Source: Laccaria trichodermophora
Taxonomy: Eukaryota > Basidiomycota > Agaricomycetes > Agaricales > Hydnangiaceae
NCBI GenBank assembly: GCA_018417955.1
Contig: JACTVC010000010.1
Span: 1,252,763 to 1,316,762 of the forward strand
DNA length: 64,000 nt
Reading direction: 5' to 3'
Every line of letters begins with the position of its first letter. Within the stretch, counting starts at the first letter, position 1. The notes beneath the pieces were generated by a model. The model did no database searches and had not been told where the DNA came from. It saw only the letters and a list, made by a program, of their open reading frames with translations. Made by a program: the position numbers and the translations under genes. This document shows, in pieces, positions 24,549 through 36,574 of the stretch.

Positions 24549-26517
24549 CTAGGTTAGATCAATAAAACCAAGGAAACCTCCCTTTGATTCATCCTCGTCA
24601 ACAGCAATTGGGTTCAGAGCTGAACCCGTGGCAGAAGCAAGGGCCATCGTGGAGCCTGAGGCAATCACATTGAGAGCAAGAGTTGCACGAGAGCTTGAGG
24701 CAACAGCATTCGCAGTAGCTGCAGGAATGATGACAGCTCCATCATCCTTATCAGAGAACATTAGTTACGACGATAGAGTGAAGCGCTACTGTATACATAC
24801 CGAGTCCGAACTAATCCACCGCTGCTGGCGAGGTTTCTTTCTCTTACGTGTGCGCGCGCCAAATTCATTTGTGAGATCGGGAACCTTTCGTTTGAGAATT
24901 CGCGATGGAATCCACGGGTAGAAGGGCTCCCGCATTTGCTGAAGCGTCTTTTTGCGAATATTCTTGTCGAGGCTGGAGGCAGTTTCACGGGCAAGGGCCA
25001 ACGTTGCCGTCTCGACTGAGAAGCCGTCCACGTTTGCACCTGTAGCTGGGCCGCCCGGTCCAAGCTTCTGCTGTCGAATGCGTAGCAGGGAGGAGCGTGA
25101 GAGTTGCTCGTCGACTGTTCCGGGAGTATCAACAGGCTGTCGCAGGGTCATCAGTATTCTATTCAGGAGAGATTGGAGATGACTTACCTTGAGCAGCATT
25201 CGCATTACAGCTGCAGGCCAAACATTCTGTTGGAAGCGATCATTAATGACGCCTGCAGATCCCCACGAAAAAGATTTCTCGCAGAGGACTGCGAGTTTAG
25301 CAAGGTTAAGTTGGCAGAGAGTCCATGATGTGGTATCAGGACCCTTGCCGTTCTCTGACCAAGAGGTGACTGGGCAGGTGTACAAGTGGAGAACGTCGAG
25401 CTTGGGAAAGTCGTGAGGAATGTTCTGGGCTAGCGTAGGGTGCTTCGCATTCATGAGACCGTGCGGATCACGAATTAGCTCATTCACGAGCTTGTTACGC
25501 CAACCATGAAGAAAATCTTCAAGATCATGTTGAGGGAGCGTAGTGGCGGCCATGAAAAGCGAGTCAGCGAGTTCCCCCTGAGCCAGTTGATGGGCAATCT
25601 TAAGACCACACCCAGGGAGGCCAACCTAAACAAGCAGCTATTGAGCAAGACATAAATTACCACAATTACGACGTACCTGGTCATAGTCACCACCACTGAG
25701 AATGGCGATGAAGATTAGCTTGGCGCGTGTGAGGGATGCCTGTGCTTGGATGTCATCCAACATGTAGTATGTAATCCTATCTCCATCGGTTTTTACGTTG
25801 GGGCTAGCAGTGTATTTGTATTAGAAAACGACTGATTAGAGGAGTGGATAAGCTCACGGTTTGATCATATATGTGCCTCCAAAGAGGAACACATCGAAGT
25901 CGGTGGTTAGAGCAGCCTTGATGAGACCATGTGCCGTCAGCTGAGCCAACTCGGCCTCAGCCTCTCCTGGGGCCTAGTGAGAGTCAACGAAAGGAATTGA
26001 AAAAATGATGTGAAAGCGTTACGCACACGATACATGGGGCACCCAGCTTCTCGAACGAAATCCTCAATGTAAGCTTCCATCCAATGCGGCTTGTCGGCCA
26101 TGACGTTTACTCCACGTTTGATGCGAGGGCGATTGGGACCATCCGCAACAAAAATGGGTTGGATGGACTGAGCCAGAAGGTGGCAGATGCGGAAGAAGAT
26201 GATGCGGAGGGCTGGATTTTCACCCTGTTGTGTCCTAGGCATGGAATGCGCAGCGGCTTGAGCTTGACAGATCCAGACACTAAAACATATGATCAGCTTT
26301 GGTTAGGAATGAAGACAGAAAAAGAAGACCATACCTTACATCGACGCCAACACGAACCATGTTGTCGCCGTGGGGATTCAGCTGGAAGCCTTCCTTTGTT
26401 GCAAACTCGGTCAGAGTTTGCACACGCCGAGCCGGCTCCAAAATCTAGAGTGAATCAGTTTCAAGGTAAGCAGTAATGTTGAAAGTCTCTTACTTTGGAG
26501 AGTCCAGGAACGCCCAT
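24549..26517 (-). CDS. XPG/FEN1-family nuclease, copy 4
   Basis: Model of copy 1 shifted by 20,706: complement(join(24549..24746, 24801..25136, 25188..25625, 25677..25803, 25858..25973, 26027..26279, 26335..26444, 26494..26517)). Identical product. Confidence 0.84.
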
Positions 26518-27413
26518 CGTGATGGTTGAGGTAGACGATGTCGGAGAATGTGAGACAGTGATGAATTGACATGGCTGGATTGCTTGCTAATAGCCAAAAG
26601 AAGTGGATAATTGGAGGGAAGGAGTCCAAGTTTGAAGTTGGTCCTTTGTGCAGGCTGCAGCACAGACTGGATGGGCCAATGTCGAACGAAAGGCTTTGAG
26701 GGTTTGCTGTTCGGTGAAGGGACAGTTGACGCAGACGAGTCGTGTTTGCATCAATGAAGGCACGTTTTAGATCACATGACCCAAACGCGTCGACGCGTCG
26801 GCCTTCCTCATGCTCATGAGGTGAGCCTCAGCACCATCTCCATCCTCGCACGAAATATCTATTTGCTGTACATGCATAGGATATGTTAAATTAGCATGTA
26901 TTTCGAAACTTGAGCACAGGAGTGAGCAAAGAATAACTTGTAATAAATCATATACCTCAAAATAAGTGAAAGTTGAACGAATAAGTGGAGATAAGTGCTT
27001 ATGTGGGTTCAATTTAGCTTAAATCTGGTTCAATTTATTGGATTTAAGAACCCTTGATGCCAACTGGTTCAATTTAGAGCTACACCCGATGAGCTGGCTG
27101 ATTCAAGGGTGTCCGCTGTTAATCGGGTCCGGTCACTTCCCCAATCTCCTGGTGCTCAGGTACGAGATCGACTGAGAACGGTTCCCCGGAATTCAAAGAT
27201 ACACACTCACAGACCTGGCATCTGGAATTGATCTGGAAAGCTCAATGAAAGGGTAGCATTCCGTGAAAATGTGCTGAGCAATATATTTTTACAAGGTGCC
27301 TATTAATGCTATAATTTACAACAGAGAGTATTGTGACAGCAATGAGGGTATGAGAAAAGAAGGGGAGGACTAGGGCTAGCACAGACTGAGATGACAAGGG
27401 AAAGAAAACAAAC

Positions 27414-28030
27414 CTAGGAGATTGTAGAGGAAGAACAGTGAGCCGATGAAGACAAACGCACTGGTGAAACCACCTTGAATTCAGAAGCACGACTGGTGAT
27501 AGCGGCGTTCTAGAGACAACGTTAGACTACACGATTTGAAAGAAGGCAGTCAGTTACCTCAGCGCGGTGAACACAGTAAATGAACTCGGTAACCAGAGTG
27601 TCGGCATGGTGGCCAAAGACGTGGACATCCCCCGAATTGGAGGGGCCGTTCTTGAACTTGAAGGCACAACGGAGCTCAATGGCAATAGCAGATGCGTAGT
27701 TGGCTGTTGATAAGAGGAAGGAGAGTGCGACGAGCCGCTAAAAGCGGTGATCATCATCGTAAATCTCAAGATGGAGGGACGAAGAATACATACTATTGCC
27801 AACGCCGTGAATGTCCTTGTTGGAGAAGGTTAGAGAAGACGCTGTGCCCTTGGTAGTTGACGAGTTTGCTCAATGAATGTGGGAGGAAGACGGTGGGCAT
27901 GGGTCTTAATGTGGTCAGTTGGTGGAAAAGTTGGAAAAGCACGCGAGGTATCGTGCCAGCATTGGGAAATGGAGGCCGTAAGGCTGTTAGGACCGTCGTC
28001 AGTTGTGTGTGAAAGAGTGGGTTTGGACAT
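27414..28030 (-). CDS. probable small element gene, copy 4
   Basis: Copy of the 134-residue gene model shifted by 20,706; exons 27414..27509, 27558..27703, 27794..27868, 27943..28030. Confidence 0.4.
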
Positions 28031-28459
28031 GATGGAACGCGATCGCGGTGACGGAGGTTGAGGAACGGCACCTAGCAGAAAACGAGGTTGGGCGACGGCT
28101 CACAGGTAGCCAGGGTTGTAGAGACGATGTACCCCTACCGAGGGGAGGCGAGACTCGAGATGGCTTCACGGGAAGCGAGATCAGTCGCGACACGAGAAGT
28201 CGTCAGTTCAGCGCATGTAAAAGACGACGCGTTTACTCACCTTAATCTGCCCAGGTATGGTTGAAAAAGCATGGAATAGATGAAAGACGGGCAAGGACAC
28301 GACAAGAAGTATTTTTGAGGCTTCAAGGGGACAAGGGACTCGTCGAACAGACAAAGCAGGGACGAACAAGCGAGTGATTTCTCACAAAGATCAGAATCCG
28401 GTGATGGGCGCAATTTACCGAATTTAACATTCAGTGGCTTAAATCAAGGGAAATAACTG

Positions 28460-28466
28460 TGCTTAT
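28460..28466. other. recombination core, right array boundary
   Basis: TGCTTAT preceded by the element's right end (CTTAAATC arm at 28438-28445) and followed by host sequence CCGTCTGAGTCC. It is the mirror hybrid of the left boundary. Confidence 0.75.
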
Positions 28467-29160
28467 CCGTCTGAGTCCATGATTGCCGTGGCAAGTGGAC
28501 AACCCCTGACTCCCCTAGAGCCTCTTCCTCCTCTGAGGTCTTCTCGTGCATCTCTTCCCCTCCCGAAATAGCGCTCCATGTTTTTCGTAGCGGGGGAAGT
28601 TCAGTCGTCCTGGATAGCTCGATGCCACAACTGCACGAAAAAACTGTTACCTCGCTGGCAAGCCATACTTCCACCATCTCCCAACTTTGTCCGCTCACAA
28701 CACATTCAAAGCGTCCTTCATGCCCTCGGTTGTTCTCCGGTGCTTTGGCTGGTATGCGGTCGGTGTCTCGGGTGGGCGGTTACATATCGCACTGGCATGT
28801 TCCATCTCGTCCCTGTACTTGGATTCGGGTGGTATTCTCCTTACGACAATCTATATATCCCTGTTGGCCCTATGTAATGTCGTCAAGGTCTTCCATTCAA
28901 ATAACCAAAAATCGATGTACCTTCACACCATCCCTTTCGGATACTTGTCGGCTCTCAGCTTGGGCTTACCTGCCTGACGACGAAGCTGAGCAAACATCGC
29001 TTCCAACTTCCAGGCGAGGAAATCATCTTCCCGCAGTCATCGTAACCTTTGCGAATCGCGCCCTCTGTGGGAAACAGGGGCGACGGCTTGGTATCAGATG
29101 TTGCCATATGGTCCTTTGCTCTATCCGGTCGATATCCCGCAATGAGTGGATCTCAAAACC
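28467..29160. other. right flank of the array and upstream region of the glucanase gene
   Basis: Host sequence resuming after the last core. Long open frames on both strands (for example 28622-29185 plus) have no recognisable content and low-complexity composition, so I do not call them genes. Confidence 0.4.
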
Positions 29161-29168
29161 AATAAATA
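29161..29168 (+). promoter_or_regulatory. possible TATA element of the GH12 gene
   Basis: AATAAATA about 70 bp upstream of the start codon at 29235, a suitable place for a core promoter element in a secreted-enzyme gene. Position is the only support. Confidence 0.35.
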
Positions 29169-29234
29169 GGACCAGGCGGCATTGAGTTGTGCACAAAAAT
29201 CTTCTCTGCTGGATAATTTCCTCTCTTTCAAACT

Positions 29235-30295
29235 ATGCACTCCTTCAAGACCACACTCCTTTCCGCCTTCCTCCTCCTCTGCTCAAGTACCCACGTGCAC
29301 GCCGGCGCGCTCGACACTTCTTCCCACTGTGGTGACCATCCCTTTCGCCATTTCTCTCATCCGTGTATTTATTATTAAAACACTCCCACAGGCGATTACG
29401 ACAGCGTCACTGCAGGCCAGTACTCCCTAGGTCTCGACCAGTGGGGTAAATCAGACGCCAGCTCTGGATCAAGCTGCGCTGCCATTACGTCCTTCGACGG
29501 AACCACCATCGCGTGGAAGAACCCGTGGAAATGGGCTGGTGGTTATAACGTCAAGAGTTATACAAATATCCAACTCAACAATGGGTTGAATAAGCCGCTT
29601 GAAACTATCTCTAGTATTCCTGTGAGTTTTTTTAAAAAAAATGACCGTTCCATTGCGAATGCTTAATTCGAATTCGCTGTAGACTACGTGGAAGTGGTCG
29701 CAAAGCACGTCTGGAAGCGTCGTTGCGGATGTCGCTTTTGATCTTTTCACTTCAAAGACTCCAGGAGGGAGCAATCATAATGAAATCATGATCTGGCTCG
29801 CGAATTTCAGTTCAGGTCCTATATCCTTTTCGTACAACGCCTATGGAAACGCTGTGGCCTTTGCGAACAGTATTCCCCTTGCTGGATATACCTGGTATGC
29901 CCAAGACAGTCATGATTGTCCTTCCATTTTTTGAAGACCTCTCCTGCAAGGAACCTGTATGTTGGCACGAACGGCTATAACAATGTGTATTCCTTCCTTC
30001 CGTCCAACGGCACCATTATTACGAATTTCGGTGGTGATCTCAACGTCTTTATCAAGGTTGACGATGCCAGGATTCTTTACTCCTGAAAGAGACTGATTTG
30101 TTTTTGTGATAGTATCTGACCGGCAGTGGAAGTATTAGCTCTTCAGAGTACTTAACGACACTTCAGGCGGGCACTGAAGCAACCTCCGGGACAGCTACTT
30201 TCAGAACGTGCGTCTATCCATTTGTTCTTTCTCCGAGTTAGTCTTGCTCAAAGGGTTAATTCATTAGATCCGCGTATAGTGTCGTCATCAACTGA
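29235..30295 (+). CDS. secreted glycoside hydrolase family 12 (endoglucanase/xyloglucanase type)
   Basis: Model: join(29235..29331, 29392..29621, 29683..29894, 29951..30056, 30113..30207, 30268..30295), 255 residues, all phases consistent. An N-terminal hydrophobic signal peptide (MHSFKTTLLSAFLLLCSS) directs secretion. GH12 signatures follow: GGYNVKSYTNIQL, the nucleophile segment HNEIMIWLANF (Glu143) and the acid/base segment LQAGTEATSGTATF (Glu237), ending SAYSVVIN. Length matches the family (about 240-260 with signal). GH12 enzymes cut beta-1,4-glucan or xyloglucan with retention of configuration; which substrate applies cannot be read from the sequence. It is the first host gene after the array. 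No defect was seen. Confidence 0.9.
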
Positions 30296-31339
30296 GAAGT
30301 TGCGAATTCTATCAATTGTCTCTTTTTTATTTAGCACCCGGTACGAGAATTTAACGATAAACCTCAGGGGTATCTACACTAACTCCTTGGCGCTACAGAT
30401 CGCGATATAAAGGAAGCATTTAAAAACTTCTTAAGTCCCGAGCTGGTCACTTGGTAGACGAATTTTTTTGTTTGAGTGATTGTTGCCATGCAAACGACAT
30501 GGTGCAGATTGTGGCAGCGGCCATATGTATAGTAGAGAATTTGGGTCCAGGCGGCCTTGGACTGACTCTGAAAAGCGATATTCTTCTACGATTATCCGAG
30601 CACAAAAATCTTTCGTTCAGCGCCTCTCATGGCTTCTCGCCACTGCGTTCTGTTCCGGGCCATCAACCAAAGTAAGTAATGCTTCAAGTTCCAACCGTGA
30701 CATGAGATTGCGAGGAAGACAATTGCGCAACACAAAATGGACACGTAAGTATATATGCTTGATGAAAGGAGTACGGACTCGACCCTTGCTTGAGTACAGA
30801 GACTGGGCGGTAAAAAATGGCATGCAACATCGCTTCAACTACTATTTTGCACGCCTGAGGTACTTGTGATATTGTGTAGTACGTAGACTACGCATATTTA
30901 TCTCTATACAACTGCCACGGCGTTGACGCGAGCCTTGCCCCCGCAGAGTGCGGATACGTACCCGTAATAATAATTTTTTCGTAGCGCTGCGTCCTTGTCT
31001 CCTTGCAGCAAGGGTAATTCATCAACAGCGGCTGGGAATTCGGCACTAATCTAAGCTTGCGAGACAGGTTCGCTTTTAGGTCGCCAACGCCACCCAAGCC
31101 CACCAAGCGACTTTCCCATATTTTCTCCAAGGGATCTTAAATTTTGGAGATGTTTGGAGTCTGATGTCGCCACGCGCTCGTCTAAGTTAGGTCAAGTTTA
31201 AAGAGCCTCGTAATCTGGTGAAACGAAACACCTAAATCAGTCCGTATAATACTCTTTTTTTTTGACGATACTATGTGTAGTACCTCCAATGTTGTGCAGA
31301 AACCAAAGCAATATTCAATTTCCCTTCAAGTTCTCCCAG
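30296..31339. other. intergenic region between GH12 and ADE2
   Basis: About 1 kb between the 3' ends of two convergent genes. I see no coding signal, only short shadow frames, and no recognisable repeats. Confidence 0.5.
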
Positions 31340-33286
31340 CTACTTCCCCCCAACTTGATACTTCTCCCACCCCACCTCCTCCAACCTCCCTACCTTGTCC
31401 AAAACCTCACCCTCCATCTTCCTCATGTACTCAGCCATCTTCCCGATCAACTCCGGCATGCCGGCGGATAGAATGCGGACGGCTAGGAGCCCTGCGTTGG
31501 TGCTGTTGTTGATTGCTACGGTTGCTACTGGTATGCCGCGCTATAGAAAAGGGAACGGGTCAATACAGGTGGGATGAGGGACGAATAGGCCAAGGATAGA
31601 ATAAGAAGGAAGTATAAAAAAAACACACATACAGGCATCTGAACGATACTATAAAGCGAATCAACACCATCCAACGTACTCCCCTTAACCGGCACACCAA
31701 CCACCGGAAGAGGTGTAATAGCAGCCACCATTCCCGGCAAATGCGCCGCGCCCCCCGCCCCAGCCACAATAACCCTCACACCTCTCCCAGCCGCCGACCT
31801 AGCGTACTCTACCAGCCTATCAGGGGTACGATGCGCAGAGACGATGGTCAGCTCGTAAGGGATGGAGAATGCGTCGAGGATACGAGCAGCAGGGAGCATC
31901 ACGGGGAGGTCGGAGTCTGAGCCCATTATTATACCCACAAGGGGAGAGGGCGAGGGAAACCCTGAGCCGGGGGTGGGTGGGAGCGGCGCGTAGAGCGCCA
32001 CTTCGTCTGCGGTTGAGTTTGGTAAAGACTCGAGGAGTGGACGCAGCCGCGCGCGGAGCTCAGCGTCGTTTGGTGCTGTTATCGTTATATGCCCCATTTT
32101 TCTGCCTTTTCTGCATTCGGATTTCCCGTATAGGTGGACGGACGTTCCGGGGAGGGAGAGGGCTACCGAGGTGGTTCGTTGGATTTCGGAGAGGGAGGTG
32201 GAGGCGCCGATGAGGTTGAGCATTGCTGCTGAGGGGACTTTTAGGGCTGTTGAGCCGAGGGGGAGGGAGAGGATTGCGCGGAGGTGGTTCTCGTATTGGG
32301 AGGTCTCGCAGGCTTCGATGGTGTAGTGGCCCGAGTTGTGTGGTCTGGGAGCGATTTCGTTGATGTATACCGTGCCTAACATAGATCAACTTACTAAAAA
32401 TTGGGAAGAGGACTTAAAGAAACAAGTACCATTTTTCATAAGGAACATCTCCACACCAAAAACGCCTGCTCCTGATAGCGATTGTACCGCCGCCTCTGCA
32501 ATACCTTGTGCACGTTTCATAAGCCCCGGATCGCGTGTGCGTAGTGGGGCGAAAACGAGGTGACATATGTTGTCTTTGTGCACCGTCTCCACCACAGGGT
32601 ACGAGTTTACTTCCCCCCTGGTGGTGCGTACCACCATAACCGCGATCTCCTGAGTGAATGGAACCCATTTTTCCGCGTACAAGGGTCGGCCACCCAGAGC
32701 GGCCAGCGCGTCGTGGGATTGCGCCAGGTCGCGCAGAACGTAGTTTCCCCGGCCGTCGTATGCCAGGGTACGGCTTTTCAGCATTAGTGGGAGACCCAGG
32801 GTGGCTGCAGCGCCGCTGATACCTTCCACGCTCGACTCGACGGATATGAAATCGGATACGGGTAGGTTATTTCGTGCAAGATGTTCCTTCTGCCTGTACT
32901 TGTCCTGTATAATTCTAATCGTCCTGGGGGCTGGATGGATCTGCACATTCTTAAACGTCGCTTCGACCTCATCGAGCGCATTCACGTCGACATGTTCAAT
33001 TTCCACTGTTAATACATCAACTTTCGCGGCCAGCTCTTTGATTTTTATGGGATCTGAGAATGAACCGTCGATGTGGGTATGATAGGGAGATGCAAGGATC
33101 TGCTTTGCGGGTGTGTTGGGCCCACCGTCGAGGATGATGACGGGGATGTTGAGTAGTGATGCAGAGGCTGCTAGCATGCGCCCTAGCTGGCCGCCTCCTG
33201 TTGAATTGTAAAATAGTTGGTTGGATGGGTATCATGTGTAGAGGACTGCGCGCACCAAGAATGCCGACTACTTTGTTGCTGGCCAT
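31340..33286 (-). CDS. ADE2: phosphoribosylaminoimidazole carboxylase (purine synthesis)
   Basis: Model: complement(join(31340..31540, 31633..32375, 32430..33197, 33256..33286)), 580 residues. It converts aminoimidazole ribonucleotide to its carboxylate in purine synthesis. The N-terminal PurK-like ATP-grasp half starts [20 protein letters not shown] and includes [15 protein letters not shown] and the acidic [19 protein letters not shown] block, where intron 2 falls. The C-terminal PurE half (from about 412) has [23 protein letters not shown] and [18 protein letters not shown]. Length and two-domain order match fungal Ade2. A 31-nt first exon precedes intron 1; the join restores the GGGQLGRM nucleotide-binding motif, which supports the model. 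It appears intact, and is divergently transcribed from the WASP gene. Confidence 0.95.
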
Positions 33287-34016
33287 GGCGGGCAGATAAG
33301 AAACGATGAAGAGATAAAACTTTCCAACACCTAACCCTAAATTCGGGCTCTACTCATGCGGATAACAATGCTGAGCATCGTTCAAACGGGCCAACGCAGC
33401 GTTTACAGAGATCATAGCTTCGATTCTCAAAAGTATGTACGTTGGAAGGGAAAATACATGCAAGTTTATCTGGGCGTCGATGTACCCTAGCACTTCTAGA
33501 ACGCTCAGTGATAAAACTTGCTCTGTTCAGGAGTCATCAAGCAATCGTAGTAGGTGCTCGACGACTCCAATGAAGGTAGCGACTTGAAAAGCCGTTGAAT
33601 TTGCGTCTAAGTTCCGCAGGCCTCCGTCATTGACGGCGAATACCATTGTTGGTCGGTCGCAGCCGCAGTTGTGGATGGTTCATAACGCTAATCCTCCCAA
33701 TGAGAAATGAGCCCACTGGTTACCTTATGAGCCATATTTTGGTGATCACTCGAATCGATCCAGCCACCGAGTCTGGCGATACATGGGTAGAAACTTGTTG
33801 ACGGTGGGCGGCGTGACTGATGATGTCGCAGGACAGCCACTGAGTCGACAGCCATGACAAACAAAATAAAATACTCGCCATTGTGCTTGACCGCTGCGGC
33901 CACCTGTGTTTGACGGCGCCTCAGCTTATATCCCATTTTGACTCTGTTTATTCTCTTTCCCTTCTTACCCGCCCAGTTCACCTGTAAAATCTAACAAACC
34001 CCTCCCGCTTCATATC
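33287..34016. promoter_or_regulatory. divergent promoter region of ADE2 and the WASP gene
   Basis: A 730-bp region between two start codons pointing apart, so it must hold both promoters. A C+T-rich stretch precedes the plus-strand start near 33950-34010. I saw no specific factor site I would defend. Confidence 0.5.
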
Positions 34017-35799
34017 ATGCCTGCAACGTCAACCCTCGACGCCGACGACAAAGCCAAGGTCAAAGCCGCAGTCCCCATATCGTCCAACAAAATCATCTTT
34101 GCCGCCCTCTCGCGCATTTACTACGCTTATCCACAGCCTGACAAATGGGCGTACGCAGGCCTTCAGGGCGGACTGGTCTTTTCCCGCGACACACATAGGA
34201 ACATCTTGTATTTCCGGCTGGTAGACTTGGATGGAACTAGGGGCGTGATTTGGGAACATGAGCTCTATGATGGGCTGGAATATAGCCAAGATCGGGGTTT
34301 CTTCCATTCCTTTGCGGGCGATGTGAGTTGCAATCATTCTTTCTCCTATCTCTTCCCCGACTGACTGGTGCTCTCAGAAATGTATGATTGGGTTCGTTTT
34401 TGCGGAGGAACAAGAGGCAAAGATATTTTACAAAAAAGTCATGATGAAGAAGGATGCTAAGGGTACGTTAGCATCCCTTCTTCTCAAAAGAGCCGCAACG
34501 CTGAAGATTGACAATCTCATCTCAGCGAAAAAAAACACAAGCAAGCCCAAGAAACTGTCAATCTCAAAAGGCGGCAGGGTTGATAAATCCATGATATCAG
34601 GCCCACAAGCTGGGTCATTCAAACACATAGCACACATGGGGTATGACCCAGAAGCAGGGTTCACATCCAAGGGCGTCGACCCCTCCTGGACCACCTTCCT
34701 CGGCAACCTCGAGAATTCTGGTGTAGACAAAGCGATTATCGAAGAAAACATGGAATTCATCAAGAACTTTGTCCGAGAACACGAACAGAGCAAGCCCGCG
34801 CCGAAGAAGACGAAGCCGCCCCCACCCCCAGCCCCGAGAAAGCATCAGGGATCATATGGTGCGAACGGGAGCGTCTCCTCTTCGCCTCTCTCTCCGAAAC
34901 AGCAGCGACCCCCTCCGCCACCTGTACGTCCTGCACAGAAGCCACCCCCAGACCGCATGGAATCACCCGCCAGAAAACCACCGCCTGCCAGAGAGCCCCC
35001 CCCCAGAGAGCCTCCTCCCAGAGAGCCTCCTCCCAGACAGCCTCCACCCAGAGAGCCTCCAGCTGCAGCCCCAATACAGCCACCACCACGCCGCCCAGCA
35101 CCCCCACAAACACAAGCCAACAACACGCCACCACCTCCCCCAGCCAGGCCTTCAGGCGGACTCACCAACGGGCCCCCTCCGCCCTCTGCACGTCCCGCCC
35201 TACCATCCCCTACAAAACCAGCCGTACCACCCCCCGCACGTCCAGCTGTACCGCCCCCAGCACGCCCAGCAGTCCCTGCACGTGGTCCTCCCCCGCCTGC
35301 GCGTCCGCCCTCCCATCAGCCACCGCGCAGTGCGACTCCTTCGTCCGAATCACCTACTACTTCAGATGGTCCACCACCACCACCGCCTCCACCGCCTCCT
35401 CCTCCGCCACCACCGCCTCCGATGGGCGGCGGTGCACCGATCCCACTGGCTAATGGTGATACGAGCGTCCCGCCACCTACATTGGCTTCTCTCCCCCCTG
35501 CTCAGCCTGGTCGAGGGGATTTGTTAGCGTCCATCAAAGGCGCGGGGATACATCAGCTTAAGAAGGCTGATCCTAATGCTAATGCTAGCGCTCCTTCTGC
35601 TGGTGGTGGGAGAGCGGTACCAACGAGGATTGCACCGCTTGAGCCGCAGGATACGGGGACTACCACGGCTACGGGGACTACGGGAAGTGGTAGTGGAGGA
35701 GGGGATTTGACGAGCGCGCTTGCTGCTGCGCTTTTGGAGAGGAATAAGAGGTTGGGGGATAGTGATGATGATGATGATGATGATGAGGATTGGGATTAG
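34017..35799 (+). CDS. WASP homologue, actin nucleation-promoting factor
   Basis: Model: join(34017..34322, 34378..35799), 575 residues. WASP proteins activate the Arp2/3 complex to build branched actin at endocytic sites and growing tips. Domains in order: WH1 (about 15-130; LVDLDGTRGVIWEHELYDG, CMIGFVFAEEQEAKIFYKK); a CRIB-like GTPase-binding motif from about 175 (ISGPQAGSFKHIAHMGYD) with a following regulatory segment; a very long proline-rich region (about 245-465) with repeated PPPREPP and APPPARP blocks that would bind profilin and SH3 domains; a WH2 actin-binding motif near 481 (GRGDLLASIKGAG, then LKKAD); and an acidic tail of eight Asp ending EDWD, whose Trp contacts Arp2/3. The CRIB motif distinguishes it from budding-yeast Las17. 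Intact. Confidence 0.92.
34956..35424 (+). repeat. proline-codon repeat tract in the WASP gene
   Basis: Tandem blocks of CAGAGAGCCTCCTCC type (34992-35060), then CCACC/CCGCC runs (35370-35424), encode the polyproline region. Such tracts vary in length between strains. Confidence 0.7.
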
Positions 35800-36574
35800 G
35801 AGGGCAGGTGAGGGTTGGAGTGGATGGCACGCATCTTATGTATTTGGAGGAGGAGGATCATTTCTGCACGATGCTTACTACCGTTACTACAGGACTCTCT
35901 TTTTTTATGTAAATATAATTTTTCTTTGCGTTGTAAATTATGGATCTGAAATAGCAAAATGTCGTTTCTAATCTTCTGACAGTGTAATAACAACCTCCCT
36001 CGCCCTGGTATGAATGTCGACTGGACGGAATATCTGATATATTTTTAATTCGTCTGCCCAAGCCGCACGTGTTCTGTCCCCCTTTAAAAAGCACTCTGAC
36101 TCTCTTCACCACCAGCCCATTTCAATCTCGTTTGCTCAAGCTAGCGGGGTGCATTTAGATCGCGACAATTTGAGGATGGCCGGCTTACTTTTTTTTCGAC
36201 CAGGCCATAATTGCATCGGATGTTCGAAGATTTCGTTTCTTGGCGTCGCTCTAGTGGCGTTGATTGTCAATGCACGTCAATGTACTAAGTGTTGCCTGAT
36301 GGCGATGTCTTGACTCTTCCGTCACACCTCCAGCCTTCAGTAGACGCCAATGAATCGCAGGCCTTCCTGAGCGTTCTCCCCAGTCCTCCTTCAATATTCA
36401 ATCCCCTACCCGCCCTCCTCAATCCGGTGATCAAAACTTCGGACCCGTCATACAGCACCACGTGATGCTATTCCACCTTCCCACCAATATGTTGAGCCTC
36501 GAGGTGCCCGAGTCACTTATCAATCTCTCTCCGTCCACCCATACCGTCCCCATTTGTCGACGTGAACAGGCGAT
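35800..36574. other. intergenic region
   Basis: 3' flank of the WASP gene and upstream region of the F-box-like gene. Nothing recognisable beyond T-rich stretches. Confidence 0.5.

Larger units (their letters stand above)
852..28466. repeat. head-to-tail array of four 6,902-bp mobile-element units
   Basis: Everything from 852 to 7753 recurs at offsets of exactly 6,902, 13,804 and 20,706 bases: all reading frames have the same lengths, products and relative positions. The array starts and ends at TGCTTAT (852-858 and 28460-28466) and the same core marks each internal junction (7754, 14656, 21558). The left flank shares only TGCTTAT with the junctions (CC before it instead of TG), and the right flank only TGCTTAT (CCGTCTGAG after it). 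I found one base difference between copies: G to A at 23095 in copy 4, which is silent in the recombinase. The structure fits either repeated site-specific insertion at an existing core or unequal exchange. Confidence 0.95.
21558..28466 (-). mobile_element. Crypton-type element, copy 4
   Basis: Last unit, at +20,706, ending with the rightmost core TGCTTAT (28460-28466) followed by unrelated host sequence. It carries the only base change I noticed, A at 23095 where copies 1-3 have G; in the recombinase this is a silent Asn codon change. Confidence 0.85.

Noticed and set aside
852..28466. LTR retrotransposon or Starship element
   Set aside because: No LTRs, reverse transcriptase or integrase; the unit is only 6.9 kb, and the recombinase has a GCR1_C-like tail rather than an obvious DUF3435 organisation.
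852..28466. Array as a pure assembly artefact
   Set aside because: It cannot be excluded, but breakpoints exactly at the recombination core and a copy-specific base at 23095 favour a real array.
28622..29185. 187-codon open frame right of the array
   Set aside because: No recognisable motif, mixed composition, and it runs into the promoter of the GH12 gene.
34769..35527. 252-codon plus frame with His/Pro/Leu runs
   Set aside because: It is an alternative frame of the WASP proline-rich region.
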